This document shows positions 1 through 6,140 of a stretch of DNA of 15,037 bases, one piece after another. The DNA comes from CAZSPT01 sp964608895 (GTDB lineage: Bacteria; Patescibacteriota; Patescibacteriia; 2-01-FULL-39-33). Position 1 is the first letter of the stretch. Every line of letters begins with the position of its first letter. The stretch is taken from contig CAZSPT010000020.1 of assembly GCA_964608895.1 (NCBI GenBank), positions 1 through 15,037 on the forward strand. Reading direction: 5' to 3'. A program made the translations under genes and the position numbers. The notes under the pieces were generated by a model that had not been told where the DNA came from, did no database searches, and saw only the letters and a program-made list of their open reading frames with translations.

Positions 1-427
1 CTTCAGAGGTTTCAGAGCCGGCCTCGGAATTATTATTGATCGCTTCCTGATTTTGTTCGGGATTTTCAATATTTTCCGAACCAGATTCTTCCCGGTTGAA
101 ATACCAAATACCCAAGCCGACCAAAACAATCACGATTATCACCGCGATAACAGTACTGGCGTTTGACTCTTTTTTCTCCGGGCCGGAACCGCCGGGAGCT
201 TCCGAAGGTTCATCGGCGATTGGATAATTCGGAGTTTCTTTTGGAGGTTCAGAAGCTTCTTGAATCGGAGAAGGTTCCGACGGTTGGCTGGCAAAGCCGG
301 AATTATCTCGGGGAGCTTCCGGCGATTCGGAAAAATTTTTATTTTGAGGAAAGCTTCCTTGAGAGCCAACTTGGCTTTGGCCGGAAAAATCAAATTTATT
401 GTCTTCTGGCTGATTTTCCTGCGACAT
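1..427 (-). CDS. Single-pass membrane protein, N-terminal part only (runs off left edge)
   Basis: An uninterrupted frame runs leftward from an ATG at 427 to the window edge (142 codons visible). Residues 1 to about 95 are a low-complexity, Ser/Pro/Glu/Gln-rich, probably disordered segment. It is followed by a Lys-Lys-Glu-Ser anchor and one hydrophobic helix (Val-Ile-Ala-Val ... Gly-Ile-Trp-Tyr-Phe), then another acidic Glu/Asn/Ser linker. The layout suggests a cytoplasmic tail, one membrane helix and an extracytoplasmic domain lying beyond the edge. A strong SD (AGGAGG, 453-458) lies about 25 nt before this ATG, which is unusually far. An in-frame ATA sits at normal spacing, but an in-frame stop just upstream rules out a longer ATG start. 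A good promoter (512-540) precedes it. The family is not recognised; the frame is supported by length, composition and signals. Confidence 0.7.
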   Translation of the reverse strand, partial: MSQENQPEDNKFDFSGQSQVGSQGSFPQNKNFSESPEAPRDNSGFASQPSEPSPIQEASEPPKETPNYPIADEPSEAPGGSGPEKKESNASTVIAVIIVIVLVGLGIWYFNREESGSENIENPEQNQEAINNNSEAGSETSE

Positions 428-511
428 ATTTGAAAATCTTATGAATTAATCTCCTCCTAACTTCGCTCTTAAAAAGCGTATATAAAAAAATTGTTTTAAC
501 TGTTGTTTCAA

Positions 512-540
512 TATATATCAAAAACAGCTTTAAAGGTCAA
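512..540 (-). promoter_or_regulatory. Sigma70-type promoter for the left-edge membrane protein
   Basis: On the minus strand a -35 TTGACC (535-540) and a -10 TATATA (512-517) are separated by exactly 17 nt. Transcription would start near 505, leaving a leader of about 78 nt that carries the AGGAGG at 453-458. Confidence 0.6.
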
Positions 541-555
541 GAACTTTTAAAATCA

Positions 556-579
556 AAAAGCGGCAAATTTGCCGCTTTT
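556..579 (-). terminator. Rho-independent terminator, probably for the HIT gene, possibly bidirectional
   Basis: A perfect 24-nt palindrome (AAAAGCGGCAAA / TTTGCCGCTTTT). On the minus strand the arm ends in five T before GATTTT. It lies between the HIT gene end (753) and the next minus-strand promoter (512-540), the right place to separate two transcription units. Confidence 0.65.
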
Positions 580-752
580 CCCAAATTCAGCAAAATTCCC
601 CTAATTTTCACAAAAACTCCAAATTTCCAATAGTGGAATATACTAAACTACGCGCGAACTTTTCACAAACTATTCAAGCGGAACAAAAAAAAGCAAAAAA
701 TTCATCAAAATTAAAAAAGTATAATAAATCTGTCTTAAGTTATCCATATCTT

Positions 753-1157
753 TTATCTAAATACCAAATGACGCTTAATTTTTGGTGCCAGAGAAAAGTC
801 GCTGATTTTTACGGGTTTATGCAAAAACACGTCGTAACCCTTTTCATTATAACAAGGAACTAAATGCCAATGCACATGACGCGCTTCATCCATGTAAATC
901 AAATATACTTTTCTGATTTTTAATGTTCGCAATATGGCATTGCGCACCGCATTGACTGTATCCATTAAAAAATCATAATCACGTTCAGCCAACTGTCGCA
1001 GATCAGATATCTTCTCTTTCCATACAATAACCACGTGTCCTTTAGTGATGGGATATGTCGCAAGGCAAACATACAAAAATTGATCCTTGTAAATTATTGC
1101 TTTTGGTAATGGTTTAGGAAATTTAGAATACATATATTTTAAAAAATATTCATACAA
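753..1157 (-). CDS. HIT (histidine triad) family protein
   Basis: 134 aa with the HIT signature His-Val-His-Trp-His-Leu-Val-Pro (His94, His96, His98) near the C-terminus. Upstream is the usual strand ending in Pro-Ile-Thr-Lys-Gly-His-Val-Val-Ile-Val. HIT proteins are nucleotide hydrolases or transferases acting on the alpha-phosphate of mononucleotides or dinucleoside polyphosphates; the triad's central His is the nucleophile. The exact substrate cannot be told, and the segment before the triad (Met-Asp-Glu-Ala-Arg) departs from the usual Asn/Gly/Gln pattern of Hint-type enzymes. The listed start is TTG at 1157; an in-frame ATG at 1133 would give 126 aa. Neither has a Shine-Dalgarno, so the start is uncertain. 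A short plus-strand frame overlapping the 3' end is taken as a shadow. Confidence 0.85.
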   Translation of the reverse strand: MYEYFLKYMYSKFPKPLPKAIIYKDQFLYVCLATYPITKGHVVIVWKEKISDLRQLAERDYDFLMDTVNAVRNAILRTLKIRKVYLIYMDEARHVHWHLVPCYNEKGYDVFLHKPVKISDFSLAPKIKRHLVFR

Positions 1158-1171
1158 TTTTTTAAGCGAGA

Positions 1172-1219
1172 ACGGGATAAGAATTCTTCTCCCATATTCT
1201 TATTTTTTCTCCATCCCGT
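1172..1219 (-). promoter_or_regulatory. Structured element in the HIT gene leader
   Basis: An interrupted hairpin: ACGGG (1172-1176) plus ATAAGAAT (1177-1184) pairs with ATTCTTAT (1196-1203) plus CCCGT (1215-1219). This makes 13 paired positions with an 11-nt loop and an 11-nt one-sided bulge (1204-1214). It sits just upstream of the HIT start, so it would be in the 5' leader if the promoter lies further out. On the plus strand the inner stem is followed by T6 and could also act as a weak terminator. Function unknown. Confidence 0.4.
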
Positions 1220-1263
1220 CTGAATAATTTGCAAAATAACAATATATATATTTATACAACTCC

Positions 1264-1281
1264 GCTAAAATCTATTTTAGC
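1264..1281. repeat. Operator-like inverted repeat
   Basis: GCTAAAAT - CT - ATTTTAGC: a perfect 8-bp inverted repeat with a 2-nt spacer, about 107 nt upstream of the HIT start. The size fits a dimeric repressor site; the AT content also allows chance. Confidence 0.3.
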
Positions 1282-1375
1282 AAAAACTCCTGAAAATTGA
1301 AAGAGTGAAGATATTTTTTCTGTTCAAAAAGAACTTTTTGTTCTGGTGGCCTATAATTGAAAACGCGCGAACCTT

Positions 1376-1410
1376 TTTTAAGCGAAACGCCTGCGGCATT
1401 TCGCTTAAAA
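1376..1410. repeat. 12-bp perfect stem-loop in the gene-free stretch
   Basis: TTTTAAGCGAAA (1376-1387) and TTTCGCTTAAAA (1399-1410) pair perfectly around an 11-nt GC-rich loop. The gene-free stretch 1158-1660 holds this hairpin, the one at 1424-1476, the inverted-repeat arm 1477-1504 and the cassette terminator. Overlapping small frames on both strands come from this symmetry and are not genes. Confidence 0.5.
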
Positions 1411-1423
1411 GCACAAACCGCTC

Positions 1424-1476
1424 GGGCGGGGCGGGAAGGAAAGGGGTTGAAAGGGAAGGGAATTCCCGCCCCGCCC
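1424..1476. repeat. 14-bp perfect GC-rich stem with purine loop
   Basis: GGGCGGGGCGGGAA (1424-1437) pairs without mismatch with TTCCCGCCCCGCCC (1463-1476), around a 25-nt loop that is almost entirely purine on the plus strand. It directly abuts the inverted-repeat arm at 1477. Its GC content is far above the surrounding AT-rich spacer. It could be part of a mobile-element end, an RNA element or a dispersed intergenic repeat. Confidence 0.5.
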
Positions 1477-1504
1477 TCGCTTCCCGAAAAAATTTCGCGG
1501 CGAA
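1477..1504 (+). repeat. Left arm of the inverted repeat bracketing the radical SAM cassette
   Basis: TCGCTTCCCGAAAAAA, then TTT, then CGCGGCGAA. Apart from the 3-nt TTT, all 25 positions are identical to the reverse complement of 5559-5583. The arm lies just outside the cassette terminator. Confidence 0.6.
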
Positions 1505-1601
1505 CTTTGACAATCAAAAACTATGAGTTAATCATAACTCATTTTAAAAAATTTTCAACCGAAATTTTCTGGTTTGGCGACAAATTCTTTTAGTACCTTT
1601 A

Positions 1602-1638
1602 CAAAAAAAAGTCCTCGGCGAAAAGTTTCGCAAAGGAC
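1602..1638 (-). terminator. Rho-independent terminator of the radical SAM operon
   Basis: Read on the minus strand, GTCCT (from 1638) and GCGAA pair with TTCGC and AGGAC (to 1611), with a small TT/CG internal loop. The stem is followed by eight T (1603-1610). It lies 23 nt past the cupin stop codon. Confidence 0.8.
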
Positions 1639-1660
1639 CTGATAAATAATCATTGTTAAT

Positions 1661-2122
1661 CTACCAATCTCTAAGGTCAGAAGTATAATCACTATATATT
1701 CTTCTTAATCTTTCATCTTCCGAAAGACCAATATCGAAGTCAAAAGAAAAGTCGCTTTTTTCAGATGAAATATATGGTTCGCTGTTAGCGGCGATAATAA
1801 CTGAGCCTTTTTCAACTAGAGCCCGATGAGCTGTCCGTTTAGGAATCAAAACGATATCGCCTCGTTCCATCCTAAATATCTCTCGTTGCTCTGGGTGATC
1901 AACGTTAACTAATTCGTAGGTACCGCCACCACTAACGATGCAAAAAACTTCGGCAAATTCATGGTAGTGTCCACCCACCCAGGAATCTTTCTTGAATTCA
2001 AACCATTTAAGCTGAGCGGCTCGAAAATCTCCAAGATCACCGTTGAAGATAGAAAACAAAAACCTCCTATCATCTTCATTGGCCAACTTAGATTGCCGAT
2101 GAATCACTCCTTTAATCGCCAT
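1661..2122 (-). CDS. Small cupin-domain protein, probably sugar or polyketide-like substrate isomerase/epimerase or sensor
   Basis: 153 aa with a single cupin barrel. Motif 1 carries Gly-Gly-His-Tyr-His-Glu-Phe-Ala-Glu (metal ligands His52, His54, Glu58) and motif 2 reads Gly-Asp-Ile-Val-Leu-Ile-Pro ... Thr-Ala-His (His99), so the full metal-binding set is present. The C-terminal 30 residues are charged and lie beyond the barrel. Cupins in sugar-nucleotide clusters often act as ketoisomerases or 3,5-epimerases, but the fold is also used by dioxygenases and binding proteins, so the reaction is open. It is the last gene of the four-gene operon: its ATG overlaps the preceding stop by one base (TAATG), and AGAAGGAGG lies 6 nt before the start, indicating tight translational coupling with the SDR. 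Confidence 0.8.
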   Translation of the reverse strand: MAIKGVIHRQSKLANEDDRRFLFSIFNGDLGDFRAAQLKWFEFKKDSWVGGHYHEFAEVFCIVSGGGTYELVNVDHPEQREIFRMERGDIVLIPKRTAHRALVEKGSVIIAANSEPYISSEKSDFSFDFDIGLSEDERLRRIYSDYTSDLRDW

Positions 2123-3006
2123 TACTTGCCTCCTTCTAAAATACTTTTTAATTCTTTCAATCCAACATCAAGCGCATCAAGACATGGATGCCAGCCGATT
2201 TTTCCTAACTCAGAACAGTCAAGAATAAAATCGCGAGCGTCTGGGTCCTTCCAGTTATCAACAAAAACTTTGCTGCCAAACATTTCTGCTATACGGCTTA
2301 CAATTTCTTGCTTTTTCCATGCGCCGCTGCTGACATTGAAAGTTCTTCCGTAACACATCTTTGGCTTTTCTACTACCAAGCGAAAAGCCCTTGCCGTGTC
2401 TCCCACATAAGCCAATGTTCTAATTATCTCACCTTGCGACAAAGGCACCTGTTTTTCAGTATGCGCTTTTTTGGCAAGATAATGGACGAGAACATCCCAT
2501 CTCATTTTGAGCGAATAACCAAAATTGGTCGGCAATCTAAGAATAGTGGCCATTTTATTGGTTTTAACCATTTGCTCACATTCAAGCTTCAATTGGCCAT
2601 AAAAAGCAGAAGGGGCACAAATAGTATTTTCATCACACAAGCCAGTGGCGTTGTTTCCGTAAACTGCGTCTGATGAGGCGAATACTATTTGCTTTCCTTC
2701 GCATTCTCTCAGAACATTTTCAGTTCCCTGTAGAGCAATGCTTCTTGCCGAATCAGGATCTTTTTTGCAGGCAGGCCCTCCGACTAAAAACGCCAGATGA
2801 ATTACGGCATCCATGTTTTCAATGGCTCTTTTGACCGCCTCTGCGTCGCGGATGTCCGCTTTAACAAACTGGCAGTTAAAATCCTTATCTGGATCAATAC
2901 TATCCAATATCGTAACCTGATTTGCGCTGAAACGACCATGGGACCCCAAGCATTCCGCAATTCTGAACCCAAGATATCCAGCGCCTCCTGTTATAAGTAT
3001 CTTCAT
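2122..3006 (-). CDS. NAD-dependent epimerase/dehydratase, extended SDR family
   Basis: 294 aa, normal length for the family. The Rossmann motif Gly-Gly-Ala-Gly-Tyr-Leu-Gly (7-13) and an acidic residue after beta-2 (Asp35) point to NAD(H) preference. The catalytic set is Ser111/Ser112-Asp113 and Tyr136-x3-Lys140. Residues 150-294 form the substrate-binding part with the usual Leu-Ala-Tyr-Val-Gly-Asp segment. Family members act on nucleotide sugars (epimerases, 4,6-dehydratases, reductases). With radical SAM partners, SDRs are also known to reduce a keto intermediate made by the radical enzyme, as in AprD3/AprD4 of apramycin biosynthesis; extending this here is inference. SD AAAGGAGAG sits about 5 nt before ATG. 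It lies 32 nt after the radical SAM gene upstream and overlaps the cupin gene. Confidence 0.88.
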   Translation of the reverse strand: MKILITGGAGYLGFRIAECLGSHGRFSANQVTILDSIDPDKDFNCQFVKADIRDAEAVKRAIENMDAVIHLAFLVGGPACKKDPDSARSIALQGTENVLRECEGKQIVFASSDAVYGNNATGLCDENTICAPSAFYGQLKLECEQMVKTNKMATILRLPTNFGYSLKMRWDVLVHYLAKKAHTEKQVPLSQGEIIRTLAYVGDTARAFRLVVEKPKMCYGRTFNVSSGAWKKQEIVSRIAEMFGSKVFVDNWKDPDARDFILDCSELGKIGWHPCLDALDVGLKELKSILEGGK

Positions 3007-3034
3007 CTTACTCTCCTTTCATTTTGCTTGGGGC

Positions 3035-3057
3035 CCAACTAGACAAAATCTAGTTGG
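3035..3057 (-). other. Intercistronic stem-loop over the stop codon of the second radical SAM gene
   Basis: CCAACTAGA (3035-3043), loop CAAAA, TCTAGTTGG (3049-3057): a 9-bp perfect stem that includes the TAG stop at 3039-3041. No T tract follows on the minus strand, so it is more likely an mRNA-stability or partial-attenuation element than a full terminator. Confidence 0.45.
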
Positions 3058-4127
3058 TCACGATGGTTTTCCACCAAATCCGATAATTCTACATTCAACT
3101 TGTGAAACCGGCAATCATAAAGCTCGCACTCTGACAATTTAATATTAGCCAATGCTTGCCGATGAGCATCACTGAACCAAATATCTTTCAGTAAACTATG
3201 GCTAATGTTGCTAAAGGTGTGAGTTTGGCGCCGATGATTAAAGTAGTTGCAGAGATGAATATCGCCCTCAGCAGAAACAACTACCCGCAAGGGAGTAATC
3301 CAACAGGGTACTTTAACCCGTATCTCAGTTGACACTCCCCCCTGAACTTTGATATCGGGATGCGCACTTCTAGCGTGTTCAATAAGTTTCTGAGCCGTTT
3401 GCACTTCTTTGGAATTCAGTTCCTTGTCCTTGGTTGTATTTCGAATAGGTTTGTACTGAACGCTTTCCACGCCAAGTTCCTTAGCCAGCCCAACAAAAGA
3501 GATTATCTCTTCTAAATTGCATGGCCGAATCAAAAACTTCAGGCCAATTTGTAGCTTTGAGCCCGAATGGGCTTTGGCTGCAACTAACCTCCCAACGGCT
3601 GACTTAAGCTGATTAAAGGCAGATAAACTAACTTGTCTGATTGCCGCGTAAGTTTCTGCAGTTGAAGCATCAATACTGACACGAATAAAAGTTGCGTTTT
3701 GGGCAATAACCTCGGCTAATTGTTGATTAACAGCAGTGCCGTTGGTAAATATGCCAATAAGTAATCCTCGCTTTTTTGCCTCTTCTAACGCCTTATCAAA
3801 CGAGGGATGTAGGGTTGGTTCACCACCGCCAGAGAAAAGAATTGAAGTCGTCCCCAAGTCAGCTATTTCGTTGATTAACCCGAGCAACCTTGTACTTTCT
3901 ATTTCGGCCGCCAGCCAACTTTCATCAATAATACGCAGACTTCCAGCTTCAAATTCTGGCGATCTTTTGTGAATATTCGCATATTCACAGCCAGTGCAGT
4001 TGTGATTACATCTGTTTGTTGGGTGAATTATCGCCATCCGGGGCGAAATTTCGTGTCCCAACTTCAACCTCAAAGCCTCTGAATAGAAACTAAGCGAAGA
4101 CATTCTAGCAATATCGCTATTCTTCAT
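3039..4127 (-). CDS. Radical SAM enzyme with twitch/half-SPASM-like C-terminus (second gene of cassette)
   Basis: 362 aa from the ATG at 4127, chosen because AAAGGAGT lies 6 nt upstream; a longer frame from 4175 would run into the preceding gene and lacks this site. Cys40-x3-Cys44-x2-Cys47 binds the SAM-cleaving 4Fe-4S cluster, and Ser-Gly-Gly-Gly-Glu-Pro (99-104) is the SAM-amine-binding motif. The C-terminal region has Cys275, Cys293, Cys334 and Cys339, enough for one auxiliary cluster. The segment around Ala-Glu-Gly-Asp-Ile-His-Leu-Cys and Phe-Ser-Asn-Ile resembles the SPASM pattern but with fewer cysteines. Such enzymes oxidise, epimerise or cross-link peptides, sugars or cyclitols. No precursor peptide is evident in the operon, which favours a small-molecule substrate. 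It lies 26 nt after the other radical SAM gene. Confidence 0.88.
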   Translation of the reverse strand: MKNSDIARMSSLSFYSEALRLKLGHEISPRMAIIHPTNRCNHNCTGCEYANIHKRSPEFEAGSLRIIDESWLAAEIESTRLLGLINEIADLGTTSILFSGGGEPTLHPSFDKALEEAKKRGLLIGIFTNGTAVNQQLAEVIAQNATFIRVSIDASTAETYAAIRQVSLSAFNQLKSAVGRLVAAKAHSGSKLQIGLKFLIRPCNLEEIISFVGLAKELGVESVQYKPIRNTTKDKELNSKEVQTAQKLIEHARSAHPDIKVQGGVSTEIRVKVPCWITPLRVVVSAEGDIHLCNYFNHRRQTHTFSNISHSLLKDIWFSDAHRQALANIKLSECELYDCRFHKLNVELSDLVENHRDQLDFV

Positions 4128-4153
4128 TTTTCTACTCCTTTCCTTTCTTTCCA

Positions 4154-5389
4154 TTAAGCCTGAATCCAAGGACAAGGCTTAATATGTTGGTTTTGTAAAG
4201 CTCTCACCCATTTTCTTAACTGACTAACATCCTCAGACCGAAACTGTTCAATTTGCTCGAATATCATATTAAGAGTTAGTGGCCGACAGGTAGCCGGGCA
4301 CCGAGTAAAAGAATCTGTGGCTACGCTTTGACGAACATTTTGATAGCGTTCTGAAGCGTATATCTCTTTCAATGTTTGCTGTGAAAGATCGCCAATACAA
4401 AAGTCATCAAGGCCATTGGTTTCAGTACAGATGAACATCCGTCCATCCGGCCAAACCCCACCAATCAAACCGCAAGCTCGACACTCTGAATAATGCCTCC
4501 GGGCACCGCCTAAAGAAATTTGGCGGTATTCCGGGAAAAATACTGCTATGCCGCTCTTGGCTAAAGCTGGCCGAAATTTGGTTTTGACTAATTCTTTCAC
4601 TTCTTTAACAATAGAATCAGGAACTTGATTATTTCCATAGTAATCAATTACTGGCCGAACTACTATTGAATTGACTCCTTTGAAACTCGCTATTGTATTT
4701 CCAAGTTCAGTCAATTCCTGATAGTTTCTTTGGTCAAAAATTATGCAAATAGTTAACTTGGTTTCTGCATCTTGTTTGACCTTTGTTATCCGGCCAATAT
4801 TTTCAAGAACGACTTTGCACCAATCAACTTTCCTTTTGTTATAGCCGTGGAAAGAAGCATGTTCCTTGATAGTATCAAGGCTAATTCTAACATTGGTAAA
4901 ACCAAATTCAATTCCCTCTTCTGGCTCAAAATCACCGCCTGCAAACGTGCCGTTAGTTGATATACTGACAGAAAGGCCGCGTGACTTAATATGCCTTACA
5001 ATCTGCCCTAAATGGGGGTGAAAAGTCGGTTCGCCACCGCCAGTGAGAAGAATTGCCTGGCAACCGCCTTCAGCTAACTTATCTAAATACTCACGCGCGT
5101 TGTCAATACTCATCTCGACTTGGCGATCAATAACAGATTTGTTTTGCCAAACACTTGCACGCTCTTTTGGCGACCTGTAATGACAGGTTGGGCAACGGAA
5201 AGGACAACGCAGAGTTGGCATGAACTCGCTAAAAACTGGCGTCAAACGATCATATTTGCCAGCCAAAACTAATTCAACAACTTCATTGTTGCTTGCCCAT
5301 CTTGAGTTATAAAGCGATAAACTAGTGAGGCCAATTAAACCGAATTTACCCGGTTTAAGCGGATCGGGAAAACCACAATTTCTTTTCAT
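4154..5389 (-). CDS. Radical SAM enzyme with SPASM-like C-terminus (first gene of cassette)
   Basis: 411 aa from the ATG at 5389, selected because GAGGAGG lies 8 nt upstream; the longer frame from 5437 would begin inside the leader hairpin. Cys62-x3-Cys66-x2-Cys69 is the radical SAM signature and Gly-Gly-Gly-Glu-Pro lies at 117-121. The C-terminal extension carries Cys303-x2-Cys306, Cys321, Cys331 and Cys364-x3-Cys368. Around these sits a Trp-Pro-Asp-Gly-Arg-Met-Phe-Ile-Cys stretch and an Ile-Gly-Asp-Leu motif, as in SPASM domains that hold one or two auxiliary clusters. It is the promoter-proximal gene. It differs clearly from its neighbour at 3039-4127 in length, cysteine layout and N-terminal region, so it is not a recent duplicate. 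The substrate is unknown. Confidence 0.88.
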   Translation of the reverse strand: MKRNCGFPDPLKPGKFGLIGLTSLSLYNSRWASNNEVVELVLAGKYDRLTPVFSEFMPTLRCPFRCPTCHYRSPKERASVWQNKSVIDRQVEMSIDNAREYLDKLAEGGCQAILLTGGGEPTFHPHLGQIVRHIKSRGLSVSISTNGTFAGGDFEPEEGIEFGFTNVRISLDTIKEHASFHGYNKRKVDWCKVVLENIGRITKVKQDAETKLTICIIFDQRNYQELTELGNTIASFKGVNSIVVRPVIDYYGNNQVPDSIVKEVKELVKTKFRPALAKSGIAVFFPEYRQISLGGARRHYSECRACGLIGGVWPDGRMFICTETNGLDDFCIGDLSQQTLKEIYASERYQNVRQSVATDSFTRCPATCRPLTLNMIFEQIEQFRSEDVSQLRKWVRALQNQHIKPCPWIQA

Positions 5390-5426
5390 GGTCAGAACCT
5401 CCTCTTTAATTTTCAAGGTACAGATT

Positions 5427-5449
5427 GGGTTAAACACTATGCTTAACCC
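5427..5449 (-). promoter_or_regulatory. Leader hairpin/operator of the radical SAM operon
   Basis: GGGTTAA (5427-5433) and TTAACCC (5443-5449) form a 7-bp inverted repeat with a 9-nt loop. It falls right at the predicted transcription start (near 5454) and 38 nt before the first start codon. It may be an operator or a 5'-stabilising mRNA hairpin. Confidence 0.45.
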
Positions 5450-5460
5450 TTCTAATCCGT

Positions 5461-5488
5461 ATACTACATTTAATTAAAGAAAAGTCAA
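5461..5488 (-). promoter_or_regulatory. Promoter of the radical SAM operon
   Basis: On the minus strand -35 TTGACT (5483-5488) and -10 TAGTAT (5461-5466) are 16 nt apart, giving a leader of about 65 nt before the ATG at 5389. No other equally good pair lies between the first gene and the right inverted-repeat arm. Confidence 0.5.
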
Positions 5489-5558
5489 AGTTTAAAACAA
5501 AAAACAGAAATTCGTCAGAATTTCTGTAACAAGCAAAAATAAGAAACTTTTCCTTTAA

Positions 5559-5583
5559 TTCGCCGCGTTTTTTCGGGAAGCGA
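5559..5583 (-). repeat. Right arm of the inverted repeat bracketing the radical SAM cassette
   Basis: TTCGCCGCG, then TTTTTTCGGGAAGCGA. This is the reverse complement of 1477-1504 except for a 3-nt deletion. It immediately precedes, and lies in the same open frame as, the serine recombinase remnant. Confidence 0.6.
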
Positions 5584-5584
5584 A

Positions 5585-6106
5585 AGAGGAAAGCCGCGCA
5601 AGACAAAGCAAAAACATGACTTTCCGTTTATTGGATTATTCCGTTGCTCATGCGACGCAATGTTTACGGCTCAATACGCTAAAGGCAACGGCGGAATTTA
5701 TCGCTATTACAGATGTACAAGAAAACACGGACATTGCGCCGAAAAATATATCCAAGAACAAGAACTTGCGCGGCAACTTTTTAAAAAATCGCAAACAATT
5801 GCTTTGCTAACTGATTGGGCAAAAGAGATGTTGGAATATCTGAATAAAGAAGAAAAACAGCGGGCCCAATCAGTAGATGCTTTTGTCCAAAAGATAAATT
5901 AGAAAATTATCGTTGTCCAAAACAAATTAGACAAACTGCTTGAGGGTTATCTTAATAACTTGATTGACGAGGAAACCTGCAAACGAAAAAAGGAAGAATT
6001 TGTCCAACAAAAAATCACCCTGAAAGGTGAAAAATATGCTCTTAGACAAATGCGGATGAGCGGCTGGATCGAACCGCCTCATTTCCGAAAAAACCGTTTC
6101 TTTTGA
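5585..6106 (+). pseudogene. Remnant of a large serine recombinase (C-terminal zinc ribbon and coiled coil)
   Basis: One frame reads Lys-His-Asp-Phe-Pro-Phe-Ile-Gly-Leu-Phe-Arg-Cys, then Met-Phe-Thr-Ala, then Tyr-Arg-Tyr-Tyr-Arg-Cys-Thr, then His-Cys-Ala-Glu-Lys-Tyr-Ile. This is the zinc-ribbon pattern of large serine recombinases. A helical coiled-coil part and the typical Lys-Leu-Asp-Lys-Leu-Leu-Glu-Gly-Tyr-Leu segment follow. A TAG at 5900-5902 interrupts the frame, and matching sequence resumes after it in the same frame until TGA at 6104-6106. The first zinc pair is Cys-Ser-Cys rather than Cys-x2-Cys. The N-terminal catalytic resolvase domain is absent; the open frame extends back only to 5543. 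It is therefore almost certainly dead. A separate frame calling 5616-5810 is a shadow. Confidence 0.75.
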
Positions 6107-6140
6107 TTTCGTCCCGCCGCTTGATTTTGCCGCACAATTC

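Noticed and set aside
633..863. 76-codon plus-strand frame
   Set aside because: Its second half is antisense to the HIT gene, which has a clear triad motif. There is no SD and the composition is AT-rich low complexity.
1272..1593. Several 73-81-codon frames on both strands
   Set aside because: They overlap each other and arise from the hairpins and inverted-repeat arm. None has an SD or a recognisable family, and composition is that of the GC-rich repeats.
1961..2353. 130-codon plus-strand frame across cupin and SDR
   Set aside because: It is antisense to two genes with complete family motifs and strong SD sites.
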